From assembly GCF_001293525.1 (NCBI RefSeq), contig NZ_BBYR01000011.1:52956-116955 (forward strand): a stretch of DNA of 64,000 nt, given 5' to 3'. Shown here piece after piece: positions 18,188 to 29,152 of this stretch. The translations under genes and the position numbers were made by a program. The DNA is from Pseudideonella sakaiensis (GTDB lineage: Bacteria > Pseudomonadota > Gammaproteobacteria > Burkholderiales > Burkholderiaceae_C). Under the pieces are notes generated by a model, which made no database searches, was not told where the DNA came from, and saw only the letters and a program-made list of their open reading frames with translations. Positions within the stretch are counted from its first letter, which is position 1; each line of letters opens with the position of its first letter.

Positions 18188-19909
18188 TCACTCGTTCGTC
18201 ACCGAGATGACTTCCTCCAGTGTCGTGACGCCCAGGCGGACCTTGACCAGGCCGGACTGGCGCAGGTCGCGCACCCCTTCACGCTGGGCCTGGGCCGCGA
18301 TGTCCATCGACGTGCCCTCGCTCAGGATGATTCTCTGGATTTCGTCGGAGATCGGCATCACTTGATAGATGCCGACGCGGCCCTTGTAGCCGTTCGAGCA
18401 GGCGGAACAGCCGACGGCCCGGTAGGGCTGCCAGGAACCGTCCAGGTCCTCTTCCTTGTAGCCTGCGCGCAACAGGGCCTCGCGCGGGTACTCGGCCGGG
18501 GCCTTGCAGTTCTCGCACAGCTTGCGCGCCAGGCGCTGCGCGGTGATCAGCAGCACGCTCGACGCGATGTTGAACGGCGCCACGCCCATGTTCAGCAGGC
18601 GCGTCAGCGTCGTCGGCGCATCGTTGGTGTGCAGCGTCGACATCACCATGTGCCCGGTCTGCGCCGCCTTGATCGCGATGTCGGCGGTTTCCAGGTCGCG
18701 GATTTCGCCGACCATGATGATGTCCGGGTCCTGCCGCAGGAAGGACTTCAGCGCCGCCGCGAAGGTGAGCCCGGCCTTGTCGTTGACGTTGACCTGGTTG
18801 ATGCCCGGCAGGTTGATTTCGGCCGGGTCCTCGACGGTGGCGATGTTCACGCCCGGCTGGTTCAGGATGTTCAGGCAGGTGTAGAGCGACACCGTCTTGC
18901 CGGAGCCGGTCGGCCCGGTGACGAGGATCATGCCGTAGGGGCGCTGGATCGCCGCCAGCAGCCGGTCCTTCTCGGCCTTCTCGTAGCCGAGCGCGTCGAT
19001 GCCCAGCTTGGCGCTGGACGGATCGAGGATCCGGATCACGATCTTCTCGCCGAACAGGGTCGGCAGCGTGCTGACGCGGAAGTCGATCGCCTTGTTGCCG
19101 AACTTCAGCTTCATCCGCCCGTCCTGCGGGACGCGCTTCTCGGAGATGTCCAGCCGCGAGATGACCTTGATCCGCGAGGCCAGCTTGTCCTTGATCGCGA
19201 TCGGCGGCTGGGTGATCTCGCGCAGCTCGCCGTCGATGCGGAAGCGCACGCGGTAGTGGTACTCGTAGGGTTCGAAGTGCAGGTCGGACGCGCGCGCATT
19301 GATCGCATCGATCAGCATCTTCTGCAGGAAGCGCACGACCGGCGCGTCTTCCACCTCGGAGCTGACCTCGGTGGATTCCGGCGCGGCGGGCGCGTCTTCC
19401 GTGACGTCGAACTCGAAGTCGCCCGAGGCGATCGCATCCAGGCTCTCGCTGGCCGAGCCGCTGCTGGCCTCCAGCAGCTTGCTCAGCTTGTCCTGCTCGA
19501 CGATGACCCACTCGGGCGAGAGCTGGGTCGCGAACTTGATCCGTTCGGCGGCCTCGTTGTCGGTCGGGTCCGCCCCGCCGATGAAGAGCCGGTTGCCCCG
19601 CTTGCCCAGCACCACCACCTGGTACTGCTGCGCCATCCGCGAGTCGATGACGTTGCGCGGCAGGCGGTCGGCCGCCACCGTGGACAGGTCGAGCAGGGGC
19701 AGCGCGAGCGCCGCCGACAGGGTGTGCGCGAGGTCGGACGCGGTCAGCGCGCCGGCGCCGACCACCGTCGGCACGAAGCCCGCGCGTCGTTCACGGGCCT
19801 GCTTCGCGAGGTCTTCCGCGAGCCGGGCGTTCAGCTTGCCGGCATGCACCAATACGCGGGCGGCCCCGGTCAGGGCCGTGGGCGGGGCCTCGGTCAGCGT
19901 ATCCATCAC
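18188..19909 (-). CDS. pilB: Type IV pilus assembly ATPase PilB
   Basis: A 573-residue hexameric ATPase driving pilus extension. An N-terminal MshEN-like domain (residues 1-150) is followed by the secretion ATPase core with Walker A GPTGSGKT near residue 331, the Asp box VEDPAEINLPGINQ, Walker B DPDIIMVGEIRD and His box STLHTNDAPTTLTRLLNMG. A zinc site is formed by CENC and CSAC near residues 470-500. It is first in pilB-pilC-pilD-coaE. No clear promoter was found upstream. Confidence 0.97.
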   Translation of the reverse strand: MMDTLTEAPPTALTGAARVLVHAGKLNARLAEDLAKQARERRAGFVPTVVGAGALTASDLAHTLSAALALPLLDLSTVAADRLPRNVIDSRMAQQYQVVVLGKRGNRLFIGGADPTDNEAAERIKFATQLSPEWVIVEQDKLSKLLEASSGSASESLDAIASGDFEFDVTEDAPAAPESTEVSSEVEDAPVVRFLQKMLIDAINARASDLHFEPYEYHYRVRFRIDGELREITQPPIAIKDKLASRIKVISRLDISEKRVPQDGRMKLKFGNKAIDFRVSTLPTLFGEKIVIRILDPSSAKLGIDALGYEKAEKDRLLAAIQRPYGMILVTGPTGSGKTVSLYTCLNILNQPGVNIATVEDPAEINLPGINQVNVNDKAGLTFAAALKSFLRQDPDIIMVGEIRDLETADIAIKAAQTGHMVMSTLHTNDAPTTLTRLLNMGVAPFNIASSVLLITAQRLARKLCENCKAPAEYPREALLRAGYKEEDLDGSWQPYRAVGCSACSNGYKGRVGIYQVMPISDEIQRIILSEGTSMDIAAQAQREGVRDLRQSGLVKVRLGVTTLEEVISVTNE

Positions 19910-20146
19910 GCGCGGCGCGCCGGCCGCTCGCCAGGGGCCGGGCGCAGGCAGGGCAGCGAAGCGGGGGCGTGGGGCAGCGGGCGCGAAGGGATCAAGCGGA
20001 CGACTCCGGGCAAACGCGGGGATGATCGCCGAATCACCCCCCGATGTAAATCGACGCTCGGGGGGCCTGGCGCGGCGATTCCGGGGGAGGGCCGGGGGGC
20101 GGGGCCGCTGGATCGGCTGCCGGTGGTGCAGGCGCCGCCGGAAACG

Positions 20147-20174
20147 ACGAAGCCCCGGCGGGCCGGGGCTTCGT
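20147..20174 (-). terminator. Terminator after tRNA-Pro
   Basis: A nearly perfect 12-13-bp GC-rich stem (ACGAAGCCCCGGC and its complement) with a very short loop lies about 24 bases past the tRNA 3' end on the minus strand and runs into CGTTTCC. The T-run is short, so some read-through is possible. Confidence 0.6.
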
Positions 20175-20197
20175 GTCCTCGCGGGCGAGGAGGAATC

Positions 20198-20274
20198 TGG
20201 TCGGGGTGAGAGGATTCGAACCTCCGGCCTCTACGTCCCGAACGTAGCGCTCTACCAGGCTAAGCTACACCCCG
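20198..20274 (-). tRNA. tRNA-Pro (anticodon CGG)
   Basis: A complete 77-nt tRNA including an encoded CCA. The acceptor stem pairs CGGGGTG with CACCCCG. The anticodon arm is CTACG-TTCGGGA-CGTAG with anticodon CGG, and the T arm contains GTTCGAATC. The D arm TAGCTTAGCCTGGTAGAGC is standard. It lies between ispB and pilB on the same strand. Confidence 0.97.
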
Positions 20275-20325
20275 ATTCGACGCGTCAGTGGCGGGATCCC
20301 GAAAGGGATCTTGCGCGACCGGCGG

Positions 20326-21291
20326 TCAGGCCGACCGGTCCACCGAGCGAAAACACAATTCTAGCAGAGCTTCGCGCGACGCCGACGAAGGCAGCATCGA
20401 AAGTCGCTCGCGGGCCTTGTCGGCCTCGGCGCGCGCGGCTGCGCGCGTGGCGTCGATCGCACCGGTGGCGCGCACGATCGACACGATCTCCGCCAGCCGG
20501 TCCACCTCGCCGTTCAGGATGGCCTGGCGGATGGTCTCGCGCTCGCTGTCGTTGCCGCGCGACATGGCGAGCAGCAGCGGCAGCGTCGGCTTGCCCTCGC
20601 GCAGGTCGTCGCCGACGTTCTTGCCGAGCTCGCTGGTGGCGCCTTCGTAGTCCAGCAGGTCGTCCACCAGCTGGAAGGCGGTGCCCAGGCTGCGGCCGTA
20701 GTCTGCGCAGGCCTCCTCGACCTCGGCCGGCGCCTGCGCCAGCACCGCGCCGAGCCGTGCACTGGCCTCGAAGAGCTTGGCCGTCTTGAAGCGGATCACG
20801 CGCAGGTAGTCTTCGACCGCGAGGTCGGGGTCGTGCATGTTCATCAGCTGCAGGACCTCGCCCTCGGCGATGACGTTCGTCGCATCGGCCAGCACGTCGA
20901 GCACGCGCATCCGGTTCAGCGAAACCATCATCTGGAAGGCGCGCGAATAGAGGAAGTCGCCGACGAGCACGCTGGCGGCATTGCCGAACAGCGCGTTCGC
21001 GGTCTGCCGGCCGCGGCGCAGCTCCGACTCGTCGACCACGTCGTCGTGCAGCAGCGTTGCGGTGTGGATGAATTCCACGATCGCCGCGAGCTCGAAGCGC
21101 TCCGGCCCGTCGAAGCCGAGGGCGTCGGAGAACAGCAGCACCAGCCGCGGTCGGATGCGCTTGCCGCCAGCGCTGATGATGTAGTGGCCGATCTGGTCGA
21201 TCAGGGCCACGCTGGACGACAGTCGACGGCGGATCACCGCATCGACCTCGTCCATGTCGGTGCGCAGGCGGTCGCTGTCGAGTGAGGTCAA
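20326..21291 (-). CDS. ispB: Octaprenyl/polyprenyl diphosphate synthase
   Basis: A 321-residue trans-isoprenyl diphosphate synthase that makes the ubiquinone side chain. The first aspartate-rich motif is LLHDDVVDESELRRG (Asp83, Asp84, Asp87) and the second is QLVDDLLDYEG (Asp210, Asp211, Asp214). GGKRIRPRL near residues 42-50 binds IPP. The family length is standard. It is divergent from rplU, the usual arrangement in proteobacteria. Confidence 0.96.
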   Translation of the reverse strand: MTSLDSDRLRTDMDEVDAVIRRRLSSSVALIDQIGHYIISAGGKRIRPRLVLLFSDALGFDGPERFELAAIVEFIHTATLLHDDVVDESELRRGRQTANALFGNAASVLVGDFLYSRAFQMMVSLNRMRVLDVLADATNVIAEGEVLQLMNMHDPDLAVEDYLRVIRFKTAKLFEASARLGAVLAQAPAEVEEACADYGRSLGTAFQLVDDLLDYEGATSELGKNVGDDLREGKPTLPLLLAMSRGNDSERETIRQAILNGEVDRLAEIVSIVRATGAIDATRAAARAEADKARERLSMLPSSASREALLELCFRSVDRSA

Positions 21292-21674
21292 GGTCGGGCG
21301 CGGCTGGAGGGCCCGGGGCGCACGGGTGGCGCGCCGCTTCGGGACAAACGACGGATTATAGGAAGGAGCGGGGGGCGTCGGGCGGTCGCCGACGGGCCGG
21401 CCCTGGAGCGCCGATGGCCGACGTGCTATGATCCGCGGCTTCGCCTTTTACGCAGGTGCGCCATCGGCGTGCTGCGCGTCCCTCGCATGGTTACCGCATG
21501 GCGGGGATGTCGAAGGCCTGTTCCCGGTGGGTCGACCGTTCGCGTGTTCGGCCAGCCGGGCGCCGGTCCCGGCTTGCGGATCCTCCACGAGGAACCGCGC
21601 CACGGGGGCTTCGGGCGAAGGCGGTTTCCTCGGCAACGAAGGAAGCCGGGCGTGTTCATTTTTGAAAGGCTGAT
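21292..21674. promoter_or_regulatory. Divergent ispB / rplU control region with long rplU leader
   Basis: This 383-base stretch holds no gene I can support. For ispB (minus) there is a perfect TATAAT at 21360-21355, 64 bases before its start, with no good -35. For rplU (plus) there is TATGAT at 21427-21432 with a weak -35 (CTGGAG at 21404-21409, 17-base spacer). If that promoter is used, the rplU mRNA has a leader of about 240 bases. I found no known ribosomal leader motif in it. Confidence 0.5.
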
Positions 21675-21986
21675 ATGTACGCGGTCATAAAAACCGGTGG
21701 CAAGCAGTACCGAGTCGCTGCCGGCGAAAAGATCAAGGTAGAACAGATTGCTGCGGACGTTGGCCAGGAGATCACGATCGACCAGGTGCTTGCCGTGGGC
21801 AACGGCACGGAGCTGGTCCTGGGGTCCCCCCTGGTTGCGGGTGCGAGCGTGAAGGCCACCGTGGTGGCGCAGGGCAAGCACGACAAGGTGCGCATCTTCA
21901 AGATGCGTCGCCGCAAGCACTACCAGAAGCGGCAAGGTCATCGCCAGACCTACACCGAACTGGAAATCAGCGCGGTCACCGCCTGA
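21675..21986 (+). CDS. rplU: 50S ribosomal protein L21
   Basis: A 103-residue L21 starting [14 protein letters not shown] and containing GEKIKVEQI, then the C-terminal signature [21 protein letters not shown]. It binds 23S rRNA near L20. It is first of the rplU-rpmA-obgE run. Upstream lies an unusually long leader. Confidence 0.99.
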   Translation: MYAVIKTGGKQYRVAAGEKIKVEQIAADVGQEITIDQVLAVGNGTELVLGSPLVAGASVKATVVAQGKHDKVRIFKMRRRKHYQKRQGHRQTYTELEISAVTA

Positions 21987-22016
21987 TCCGTCCCCCCGAG
22001 CGACTAGGAGCGATCC

Positions 22017-23478
<1,462 letters not shown>

Positions 23479-23544
23479 GCGCCCCGGCCGCCCCGGGTCG
23501 GGCCCCTGGGCCCGGCCCCGCATCCCCTCGGTGGAGGAATTTCG

Positions 23545-24663
23545 GTGAGTGACGTGCTCCGCAATGCGCGCCGGCTGGTGGTCAAGGTCGGCTCCAGCCT
23601 GGTGACCAACGAAGGCCGCGGCCTCGACGGCGACGCGATCGGCCACTGGTGTGCGCAGCTGGCCCGCCTGGTGGGCGAGGGCCGCGAGCTGGTGATGGTG
23701 TCCAGCGGCGCGATTGCCGAGGGCATGAAGCGCCTGGGCTGGGCGGTGCGGCCGAAGGAGGTGCACGAGCTCCAGGCCGCCGCCGCCGTCGGGCAGATGG
23801 GACTGGCGCAGATGTACGCCGACAAGCTCGCCGCCCACGGCCTGGGCAGTGCGCAGGTGCTCCTGACGCACGCCGACCTGGCCGACCGCGAGCGCTACCT
23901 GAACGCCCGCTCGACCCTGCTCACGCTGCTGCGGCTGGGCGTGGTGCCGGTGATCAACGAGAACGACACCGTCGTCGTCGACGAGATCAAGTTCGGCGAC
24001 AACGACACCCTCGGGGCCCTCGTCGCCAACCTGGTCGAGGCCGATGCGCTGGTGATCCTGACGGACCAGCGCGGGCTCTACGAGTCCGACCCGCGGCGCG
24101 ACCCGCAGGCGCGCTTCGTCCACGAGGCGCTGGCGGGTGCGCCGGAGCTGGAGCGCATGGCCGGCGGTGCCGGCAGCAGCATTGGCCGCGGCGGCATGCT
24201 GACCAAGATCCTCGCGGCCAAGCGGGCTGCGCGCAGCGGCGCGAGCACGGTGATCGCCTGGGGTCGCGAGCCACAGGTGCTGGAGCGCCTGGCCGCGGGC
24301 GAGGCGATCGGCACCTGCCTGGTGGCGCCGACGCAGAAGCTCGCCGCCCGCAAGCAGTGGATGTCGGACCACCTGCAGTTGCGCGGCGCCGTCGTGATCG
24401 ACGAGGGCGCGGTGAGCAAATTGCGCGACGAGGGCAAGAGCCTGCTGCCGGTGGGGATCGTCGAGGTGCAAGGCGACTTCCACCGCGGCGACGTGATCGC
24501 GGTCCGCACGCCGGGTGGCGCGGAGCTGGCCCGCGGCCTCGCGAACTACGCCAGCAGCGAAGCCCGCCTGATCGCGCGCAAGCCCTCGAGCGAGTTCGAG
24601 CGCCTGCTCGGATTCACCGCCGAGCCGGAGATGATCCACCGCGACAACCTCGTGCTCGGTTGA
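23545..24663 (+). CDS. proB: Glutamate 5-kinase
   Basis: A 372-residue enzyme for the first step of proline synthesis. The amino-acid kinase domain runs from [13 protein letters not shown] to about residue 260, with [38 protein letters not shown] and GTGGMxTK-like [12 protein letters not shown] domain follows (about residues 278-355, [13 protein letters not shown]). The GTG start at 23545 has GGAGGA 7 bases upstream. It follows obgE by 66 bases. Confidence 0.97.
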   Translation: MSDVLRNARRLVVKVGSSLVTNEGRGLDGDAIGHWCAQLARLVGEGRELVMVSSGAIAEGMKRLGWAVRPKEVHELQAAAAVGQMGLAQMYADKLAAHGLGSAQVLLTHADLADRERYLNARSTLLTLLRLGVVPVINENDTVVVDEIKFGDNDTLGALVANLVEADALVILTDQRGLYESDPRRDPQARFVHEALAGAPELERMAGGAGSSIGRGGMLTKILAAKRAARSGASTVIAWGREPQVLERLAAGEAIGTCLVAPTQKLAARKQWMSDHLQLRGAVVIDEGAVSKLRDEGKSLLPVGIVEVQGDFHRGDVIAVRTPGGAELARGLANYASSEARLIARKPSSEFERLLGFTAEPEMIHRDNLVLG

Positions 24664-24764
24664 GCGGCGGCTGTCGCAGCCTGGGAGGCCGCCGGGCCTG
24701 CTGGCGCCGACCGGCATGCAGCGCGCCCGATCGCGCGTTGGCGCGCGCGCCGTGGCAGCGGTGC

Positions 24765-25382
24765 TCAGCCGGCGTGTTCGCCGCCCGACTCCAGCGCGCC
24801 GGCATCGGCCGGCTCCCCCGGCGCCCCGCGCCGGCGGCCCGGGCCGGCCGGCCCGTCCAGCCGGTGGTGCGGGCGCATGCCCGAGCGCAGGTAGCGGTTG
24901 TGGTGGTTGGTGCGCGGCAGGAAGCGGGCCAGCTCGGTCAGCGCCATCTGGTAGACGTCGCGCTTGAACTCGATCACCACCTCCAGCGGCACCCAGTACT
25001 CGTTCCAGCGCCAGGCGTCGAACTCGGGGTGGTCGGTGGCCCGCAGGTTCATGTCGCAGTCCCGGCCGACCAGCTGCAGCAGGAACCAGATCTGCTTCTG
25101 GCCCTTGTAGTGGCCGCGCGCGTCGCGCCGGATGAACTGTTCCGGCACCTCGTAGCGCAGCCAGTCACGCGTGCGCGCCAGGATGCGCACCTGTTCGGGA
25201 TGCAGCCCCACTTCTTCGTGGAGCTCGCGGAACATCGCCTGCTCGGGCGTCTCGCCGTACTTGATGCCCCCTTGCGGGAACTGCCAGGAGTGGGTGCGGA
25301 TCCGCTTGCCCCAGAAGACCTGGCTCTTGTTGTTGAGCAGGATGATGCCGACGTTGGGCCGAAAGCCTTCACGGTCGAGCAT
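24765..25382 (-). CDS. rppH: RNA pyrophosphohydrolase RppH
   Basis: A 205-residue Nudix hydrolase that removes pyrophosphate from mRNA 5' ends and so triggers decay. The Nudix box GX5EX7REUXEEXGU is exact at residues 38-60 ([11 protein letters not shown]...RELHEEVGL). [15 protein letters not shown] and HSWQFPQGG are family hallmarks. The last 40 residues are a Gly/Pro/Ala-rich tail. It is divergent from proS and converges on proB, a common Burkholderiales order. Confidence 0.96.
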   Translation of the reverse strand: MLDREGFRPNVGIILLNNKSQVFWGKRIRTHSWQFPQGGIKYGETPEQAMFRELHEEVGLHPEQVRILARTRDWLRYEVPEQFIRRDARGHYKGQKQIWFLLQLVGRDCDMNLRATDHPEFDAWRWNEYWVPLEVVIEFKRDVYQMALTELARFLPRTNHHNRYLRSGMRPHHRLDGPAGPGRRRGAPGEPADAGALESGGEHAG

Positions 25383-25512
25383 AATCAACCCCAGAATTCG
25401 CGTTGAATTCATTATTGCACCGGCGTGACGCGAATCAAGCCTTTGATTCCGTGCTGGGGCCGCCCAGGCGACGCCGGCCGTGGCCCCGCTCGCCGAGCGC
25501 CGGACCCCCCGC

Positions 25513-27258
25513 ATGAAAGCGTCCCAGTTCTTCGTCTCCACGCTCAAGGAAGCGCCCGCCGACGCCGAAGTCGTCAGCCATCGGCTGATGATGCGCGCCG
25601 GCATGATCAAGCGGCTCGGTGCCGGCATCTACAACTACATGCCGATGGGCCTGCGGGTGATCCGCAAGGTCGAGGCCATCGTCCGCGAGGAGATGAACCG
25701 GGCTGGCGCCGTCGAGCTGCTGATGCCGGTGGTGCAGCCGGCCGAGCTGTGGCAGGAGACGGGCCGCTTCGACAAGATGGGCCCGGAGCTGATGCGCGTG
25801 AAGGACCGCCACGAGCGCGACTTCATCATCCAGCCGACCTCGGAGGAGGTGGTGACCGACATCGCCCGCCAGGAGCTGCGCAGCTACCGGGCGCTGCCGA
25901 AGAATTTCTACCACATCCAGACCAAGTTCCGCGACGAGCGCCGCCCGCGCTTCGGCGTGATGCGCGGCCGCGAGTTCACGATGAAGGACGCCTACTCCTT
26001 CGACCGTGACCGCGACGGCGCGGCGCGCAGCTACCAGGCGATGTTCGAGGCCTACAAGCGCATCTTCGACCGCTTCGGCCTGCAGTACCGCGCCGTCGCG
26101 GCCGACACCGGCGCGATCGGCGGCGACCTGTCGCACGAGTTCCAGGTGATCGCCGAGACCGGCGAGGACGCGATCGTCTACTGCCCGACCAGCGACTACG
26201 CGGCGAACATCGAGCTGGCCGAGGCGCTGGCGCCGGCCGAGCCGCGCGCTGCGGCGACGCAGCCGATGGTCCTCGCGCCCACGCCGGGACGCAGCACCTG
26301 CGCCGACGTCGCCGAGCTGCTGGGGCTGCCGCTGCAGCGGACCGTGAAGTCGCTGGTGCTGGCGACCGACGAGCGCAATGATGCCGGCGACATCGTCGGC
26401 ACCACCGTCTGGCTGCTGCTGGTGCGCGGCGACCACGAGCTGAACGAGGTCAAGGCCGGCAAGCTGCCCGGCTTCGCCGCCGGCTGGCGCTTCGCGACCG
26501 TGGCCGAGATCGAGGAGCACTTCGGCTGCAAGCCGGGCTACCTCGGGCCGGTGGCGATGCCCAAGCCGGTGCAGGTGATTGCCGACCGCAGCGTCGCGGC
26601 GATGAGCGACTTCGTCTGCGGCGCGAACCAGCCCGATGCCCACCTGACCGGCGTCAACTGGGGCCGCGACCTGCCCGAGCCGGCATTGGTCGCCGACATC
26701 CGCAACGTGCTGCCGGGCGATCCGTCGCCGGACGGTGCGGGCGTGCTGGCGATCCAGCGCGGCATCGAGGTCGGCCACGTCTTCTACCTCGGCACCAAGT
26801 ACAGCGCGGCGATGAACGCCAGCTTCCTGGACGAGAACGGCAAGCCCCGGCTGATGGAGATGGGCTGCTACGGCATCGGCGTCACCCGCGTCGTCGCGGC
26901 CGCCATCGAGCAGAACCACGACGAGCGCGGCATCGTCTGGCCGGTGGCGATCGCGCCCTTCGCCGTCGTGCTGTGCCCGATCGGCTACGACCGCTCCGAG
27001 GCGGTGCGGCGCGAGGCCGACCGCCTGCACGACGCGCTGGCCGCGCGCGGCATCGACGTGCTGCTGGACGACCGCGGCGAGCGCCCCGGCGTGATGTTCG
27101 CCGACTGGGAGCTGATCGGCGTGCCGCTGCGCATCGTGCTGTCCGACCGCGGCCTCAAGGAGGGCCAGCTCGAGCTGCAGGGTCGGCGCGATGCCGAAGC
27201 CACCCGCGTGCCGCTCGACGAGGTCGAGGCCACCGTGCAGGCCCGCCTGGCGTCATGA
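25513..27258 (+). CDS. proS: Prolyl-tRNA synthetase, bacterial type
   Basis: A 581-residue class IIa synthetase charging tRNA-Pro. Order: catalytic core with motif 1, motif 2 ([25 protein letters not shown]), an editing (INS) domain from about residue 225 to 395, motif 3 ([17 protein letters not shown]) and the anticodon-binding domain from about residue 470. ATG 25513 gives the standard start [15 protein letters not shown]; an upstream in-frame ATG at 25480 adds 11 unsupported residues. Its stop overlaps an in-frame ATG that belongs to a 60-bp repeat leading into the next gene. Confidence 0.98.
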   Translation: MKASQFFVSTLKEAPADAEVVSHRLMMRAGMIKRLGAGIYNYMPMGLRVIRKVEAIVREEMNRAGAVELLMPVVQPAELWQETGRFDKMGPELMRVKDRHERDFIIQPTSEEVVTDIARQELRSYRALPKNFYHIQTKFRDERRPRFGVMRGREFTMKDAYSFDRDRDGAARSYQAMFEAYKRIFDRFGLQYRAVAADTGAIGGDLSHEFQVIAETGEDAIVYCPTSDYAANIELAEALAPAEPRAAATQPMVLAPTPGRSTCADVAELLGLPLQRTVKSLVLATDERNDAGDIVGTTVWLLLVRGDHELNEVKAGKLPGFAAGWRFATVAEIEEHFGCKPGYLGPVAMPKPVQVIADRSVAAMSDFVCGANQPDAHLTGVNWGRDLPEPALVADIRNVLPGDPSPDGAGVLAIQRGIEVGHVFYLGTKYSAAMNASFLDENGKPRLMEMGCYGIGVTRVVAAAIEQNHDERGIVWPVAIAPFAVVLCPIGYDRSEAVRREADRLHDALAARGIDVLLDDRGERPGVMFADWELIGVPLRIVLSDRGLKEGQLELQGRRDAEATRVPLDEVEATVQARLAS

Positions 27259-27314
27259 GCCCGCCGGGCCGTCCCCAGGGCGAAAACCGGAGTGCGCAGC
27301 ACGAAGGGTGCCCA
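27253..27314 (+). repeat. 60-bp start-cassette repeat, copy 1
   Basis: One full 60-bp unit, ATG at 27255 to the base before GTG 27315. It is open in the frame of the downstream transglycosylase and would encode [18 protein letters not shown] plus two residues. It matches the two inverted copies at 63881-64000 at most positions. It contains GAAGGG 6 bases before the GTG. Its first ATGA overlaps the proS stop. Confidence 0.85.
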
Positions 27315-27974
27315 GTGAGCGCGAGCGATCGCCGCGGTCGAGCCGACCTTGGCCGCCGGCGCTGGCTGGCCGCCGGCGCCAGCGTCGGTGCGGCCACGCT
27401 GCTGCCGGCGGCGGCCTGGGCCGGCGGTCAGGTGGAGGAGCCGCTCGGCGACTCGGTGCGCTCGGCGCTGTCGGCCGCGGTGGCGAACAGCGCACCGCCC
27501 AAGCCCGAGTTCGACCGGCCCGAGGCCCGCGCGGCCTTCCAGTGGTGGCTGTCCGAGGTGGGCGAGCGCCTGCGTCCGCGCAAACCGGACCCGGTGACCC
27601 GCGTCGAATTCCTCGAAACCCTCTGGTACGAAGCGAAGCGCGCCGGCCTGGACCCGTCGGTGGTGCTGGGCGTCATCCAGGTGGAAAGCGCCTTCCGCAA
27701 GTACGCGATCAGCGTCGTCGGTGCGCGCGGCTACATGCAGGTGATGCCCTTCTGGGCGCGCCTCATCGGCGATGGCGACCCGGCGCGGCTGTTCCACATG
27801 CAGACCAACCTGCGCTTCGGCTGCGTGATCCTGCGCCACTACCTCGACACGGAGCGTGGCGACCTGTTCATGGCGCTCGGGCGCTACAACGGCAGCCGCG
27901 GGCGGGCGGAGTACCCGAACCAGGTCTTCGCGGCCCGGCGACGCTGGGACGTGGCGCCGGCCAGCCTCGGCTGA
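27315..27974 (+). CDS. Lytic transglycosylase, SLT domain, Tat-type signal
   Basis: A 219-residue exported murein lytic transglycosylase. Three arginines (GRRRWLAAGAS, residues 13-23) followed by a hydrophobic stretch ending AAAWAG look like a twin-arginine signal. The SLT domain (about 95-210) has catalytic Glu124 in VIQVESAFRKYAISVVGARGYMQVMPFW and GRYNGSRGRAEYPNQVF. The GTG start at 27315 is chosen for the GAAGGG 6 bases upstream and the compact signal. ATG 27255, coupled to the proS stop, is in frame and would add 20 repeat-encoded residues. Confidence 0.88.
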   Translation: MSASDRRGRADLGRRRWLAAGASVGAATLLPAAAWAGGQVEEPLGDSVRSALSAAVANSAPPKPEFDRPEARAAFQWWLSEVGERLRPRKPDPVTRVEFLETLWYEAKRAGLDPSVVLGVIQVESAFRKYAISVVGARGYMQVMPFWARLIGDGDPARLFHMQTNLRFGCVILRHYLDTERGDLFMALGRYNGSRGRAEYPNQVFAARRRWDVAPASLG

Positions 27975-28028
27975 CGGACCCGGCCGGAACGACGACGCGG
28001 CCGCGGCCGCGCGGCCGGCCGGCTTGCT

Positions 28029-28349
28029 TCAGGCCTGCGTGCCCTGCACCAGCGGCTGCAGCTCGCCGGACTGGAACATCTCCATCATGATGTCCGAGCC
28101 GCCGACGAACTCGCCGTCGACGTAGAGCTGCGGGATGGTCGGCCAGTTGGCGTAGTCCTTGATCCCCTGGCGGATGCCGTCGTCCTCGAGGACGTTCACC
28201 GTCGTCACCCCCTGGGCGCCGCAGGCCTTCAGCACCTGGATCGCGCGGCCCGAGAAACCGCACATCGGAAACTGCGCCGTGCCCTTCATGAAGAGCACGA
28301 TGCGGTGGGACTTGACCAGTTCGTCGATGCGCTGATGGACGTCGCTCAT
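28029..28349 (-). CDS. grxD: Monothiol glutaredoxin, Grx4 type
   Basis: A 106-residue CGFS glutaredoxin; the active-site Cys30 lies in PMCGFSGRAIQVLKACG. Other family parts are IVLFMKGT, NWPTIPQLYVDGEFVGGSDIMMEM and the glutathione-binding GG. These proteins carry Fe-S clusters with BolA partners. An ATG three codons upstream (28358) is also in frame; relatives start MSDV. It converges on the transglycosylase gene and is the last gene of the hemA-prfA-prmC strand run. Confidence 0.96.
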   Translation of the reverse strand: MSDVHQRIDELVKSHRIVLFMKGTAQFPMCGFSGRAIQVLKACGAQGVTTVNVLEDDGIRQGIKDYANWPTIPQLYVDGEFVGGSDIMMEMFQSGELQPLVQGTQA

Positions 28350-28465
28350 GGCATTCACTCGCCCGTCGGGCGTTGGATCGGGTACGGGACGCGGTTATAC
28401 GGCAAATCCCCGCCCGCGTCGGTCGTCCGGGGCATGCGGGACCGGCCGGCCGGGCGCGTGCCGCG

Positions 28466-29101
28466 CTAGAAGGAGTAGGAGACGCCGACGTTGAGCAGCG
28501 GCGACAGCCGCATCTCGCGCAGCATGTCGTCCAGCGTCTGGCTGCCGTTGAAGACGCGCCCCAGCCGGACGACCGCGCCGGGCGCCTGCGCCACGAGCCC
28601 GATGTCGGCGCTGAAGCCCCAGCCGCCGCGGGCCGGCTGGGCGCTGTAGCCCAGGCCCAGGTAGGGCACCGTCGCCGGCGCCGGGTTCGCGTCCGTGCCC
28701 CAGGGCGCGGGCGCGAAGGACGTTCCGCCCACGCGGGCCCGCGCCGGGCTCAGGCCCAGGCCCGAGCCGCTGCCGAGGCCTGCCAGCGCCCGGTTGCTCG
28801 GCGCGCCGATGATCAGGCCGCTGGTGGCCCGGAAGCCGCTGCTCGGCAGCGCCGACAGCGCGGCGCCGAAGTAATAGTCACCCAGCAGGCCGAGGGATTC
28901 GAGGCGTTGCGCGGAGGCTTCGCCGGAACGGTCGTCCCAGGACGGGCGCCACAGCGGCTGGGCCAGGCTGATCGTCACGCGGGCCTGCCAGCGCGGCCAG
29001 ACCGCGTCGCCGGCGGGCGCCTTCAGGCCATCGGCGGCGTGGGCGGCCGCGGCGGCCGCGCCCAGCAGGGCGAGCAACAGGGAAGGGACGGACCTCGGCA
29101 T
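28466..29101 (-). CDS. Putative outer-membrane beta-barrel protein
   Basis: A 211-residue exported protein with a signal peptide (PSLLLALLGAAAAAAHA, cleavage near residue 23). Alternating polar/hydrophobic strands end in NVGVSYSF, with the C-terminal Phe expected for a BAM-inserted barrel. Stretches such as VPYLGLGYSAQPARGGWGFSADIGLVAQ resemble OmpW/OmpX-like small barrels found in Burkholderiales. The function is unknown. ATG 29101 is chosen over 29146 because it starts at the signal peptide. It lies between prmC and grxD on the same strand. Confidence 0.7.
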   Translation of the reverse strand: MPRSVPSLLLALLGAAAAAAHAADGLKAPAGDAVWPRWQARVTISLAQPLWRPSWDDRSGEASAQRLESLGLLGDYYFGAALSALPSSGFRATSGLIIGAPSNRALAGLGSGSGLGLSPARARVGGTSFAPAPWGTDANPAPATVPYLGLGYSAQPARGGWGFSADIGLVAQAPGAVVRLGRVFNGSQTLDDMLREMRLSPLLNVGVSYSF

Positions 29102-29152
29102 GGTGCGACTCCACATCGGGGGGTGGCCCGGCGACACCGGTGTCACCGCATG

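Noticed and set aside
19910..20146. A sigma-54 promoter upstream of pilB
   Set aside because: A GTTTGCC sequence suggested a -12 box, but no GG dinucleotide lies ten bases before the GC, so the spacing rule fails.
20281..20325. GATCCC-GAAA-GGGATC hairpin between ispB and tRNA-Pro as a terminator
   Set aside because: Only a 6-bp stem with a GAAA loop and no T-run on the minus strand; termination is not supported.
27975..28028. CG-rich palindromes between the transglycosylase and grxD as a bidirectional terminator
   Set aside because: The GGCCGCGG-type repeats can pair in several ways, but no T-run follows on either strand.
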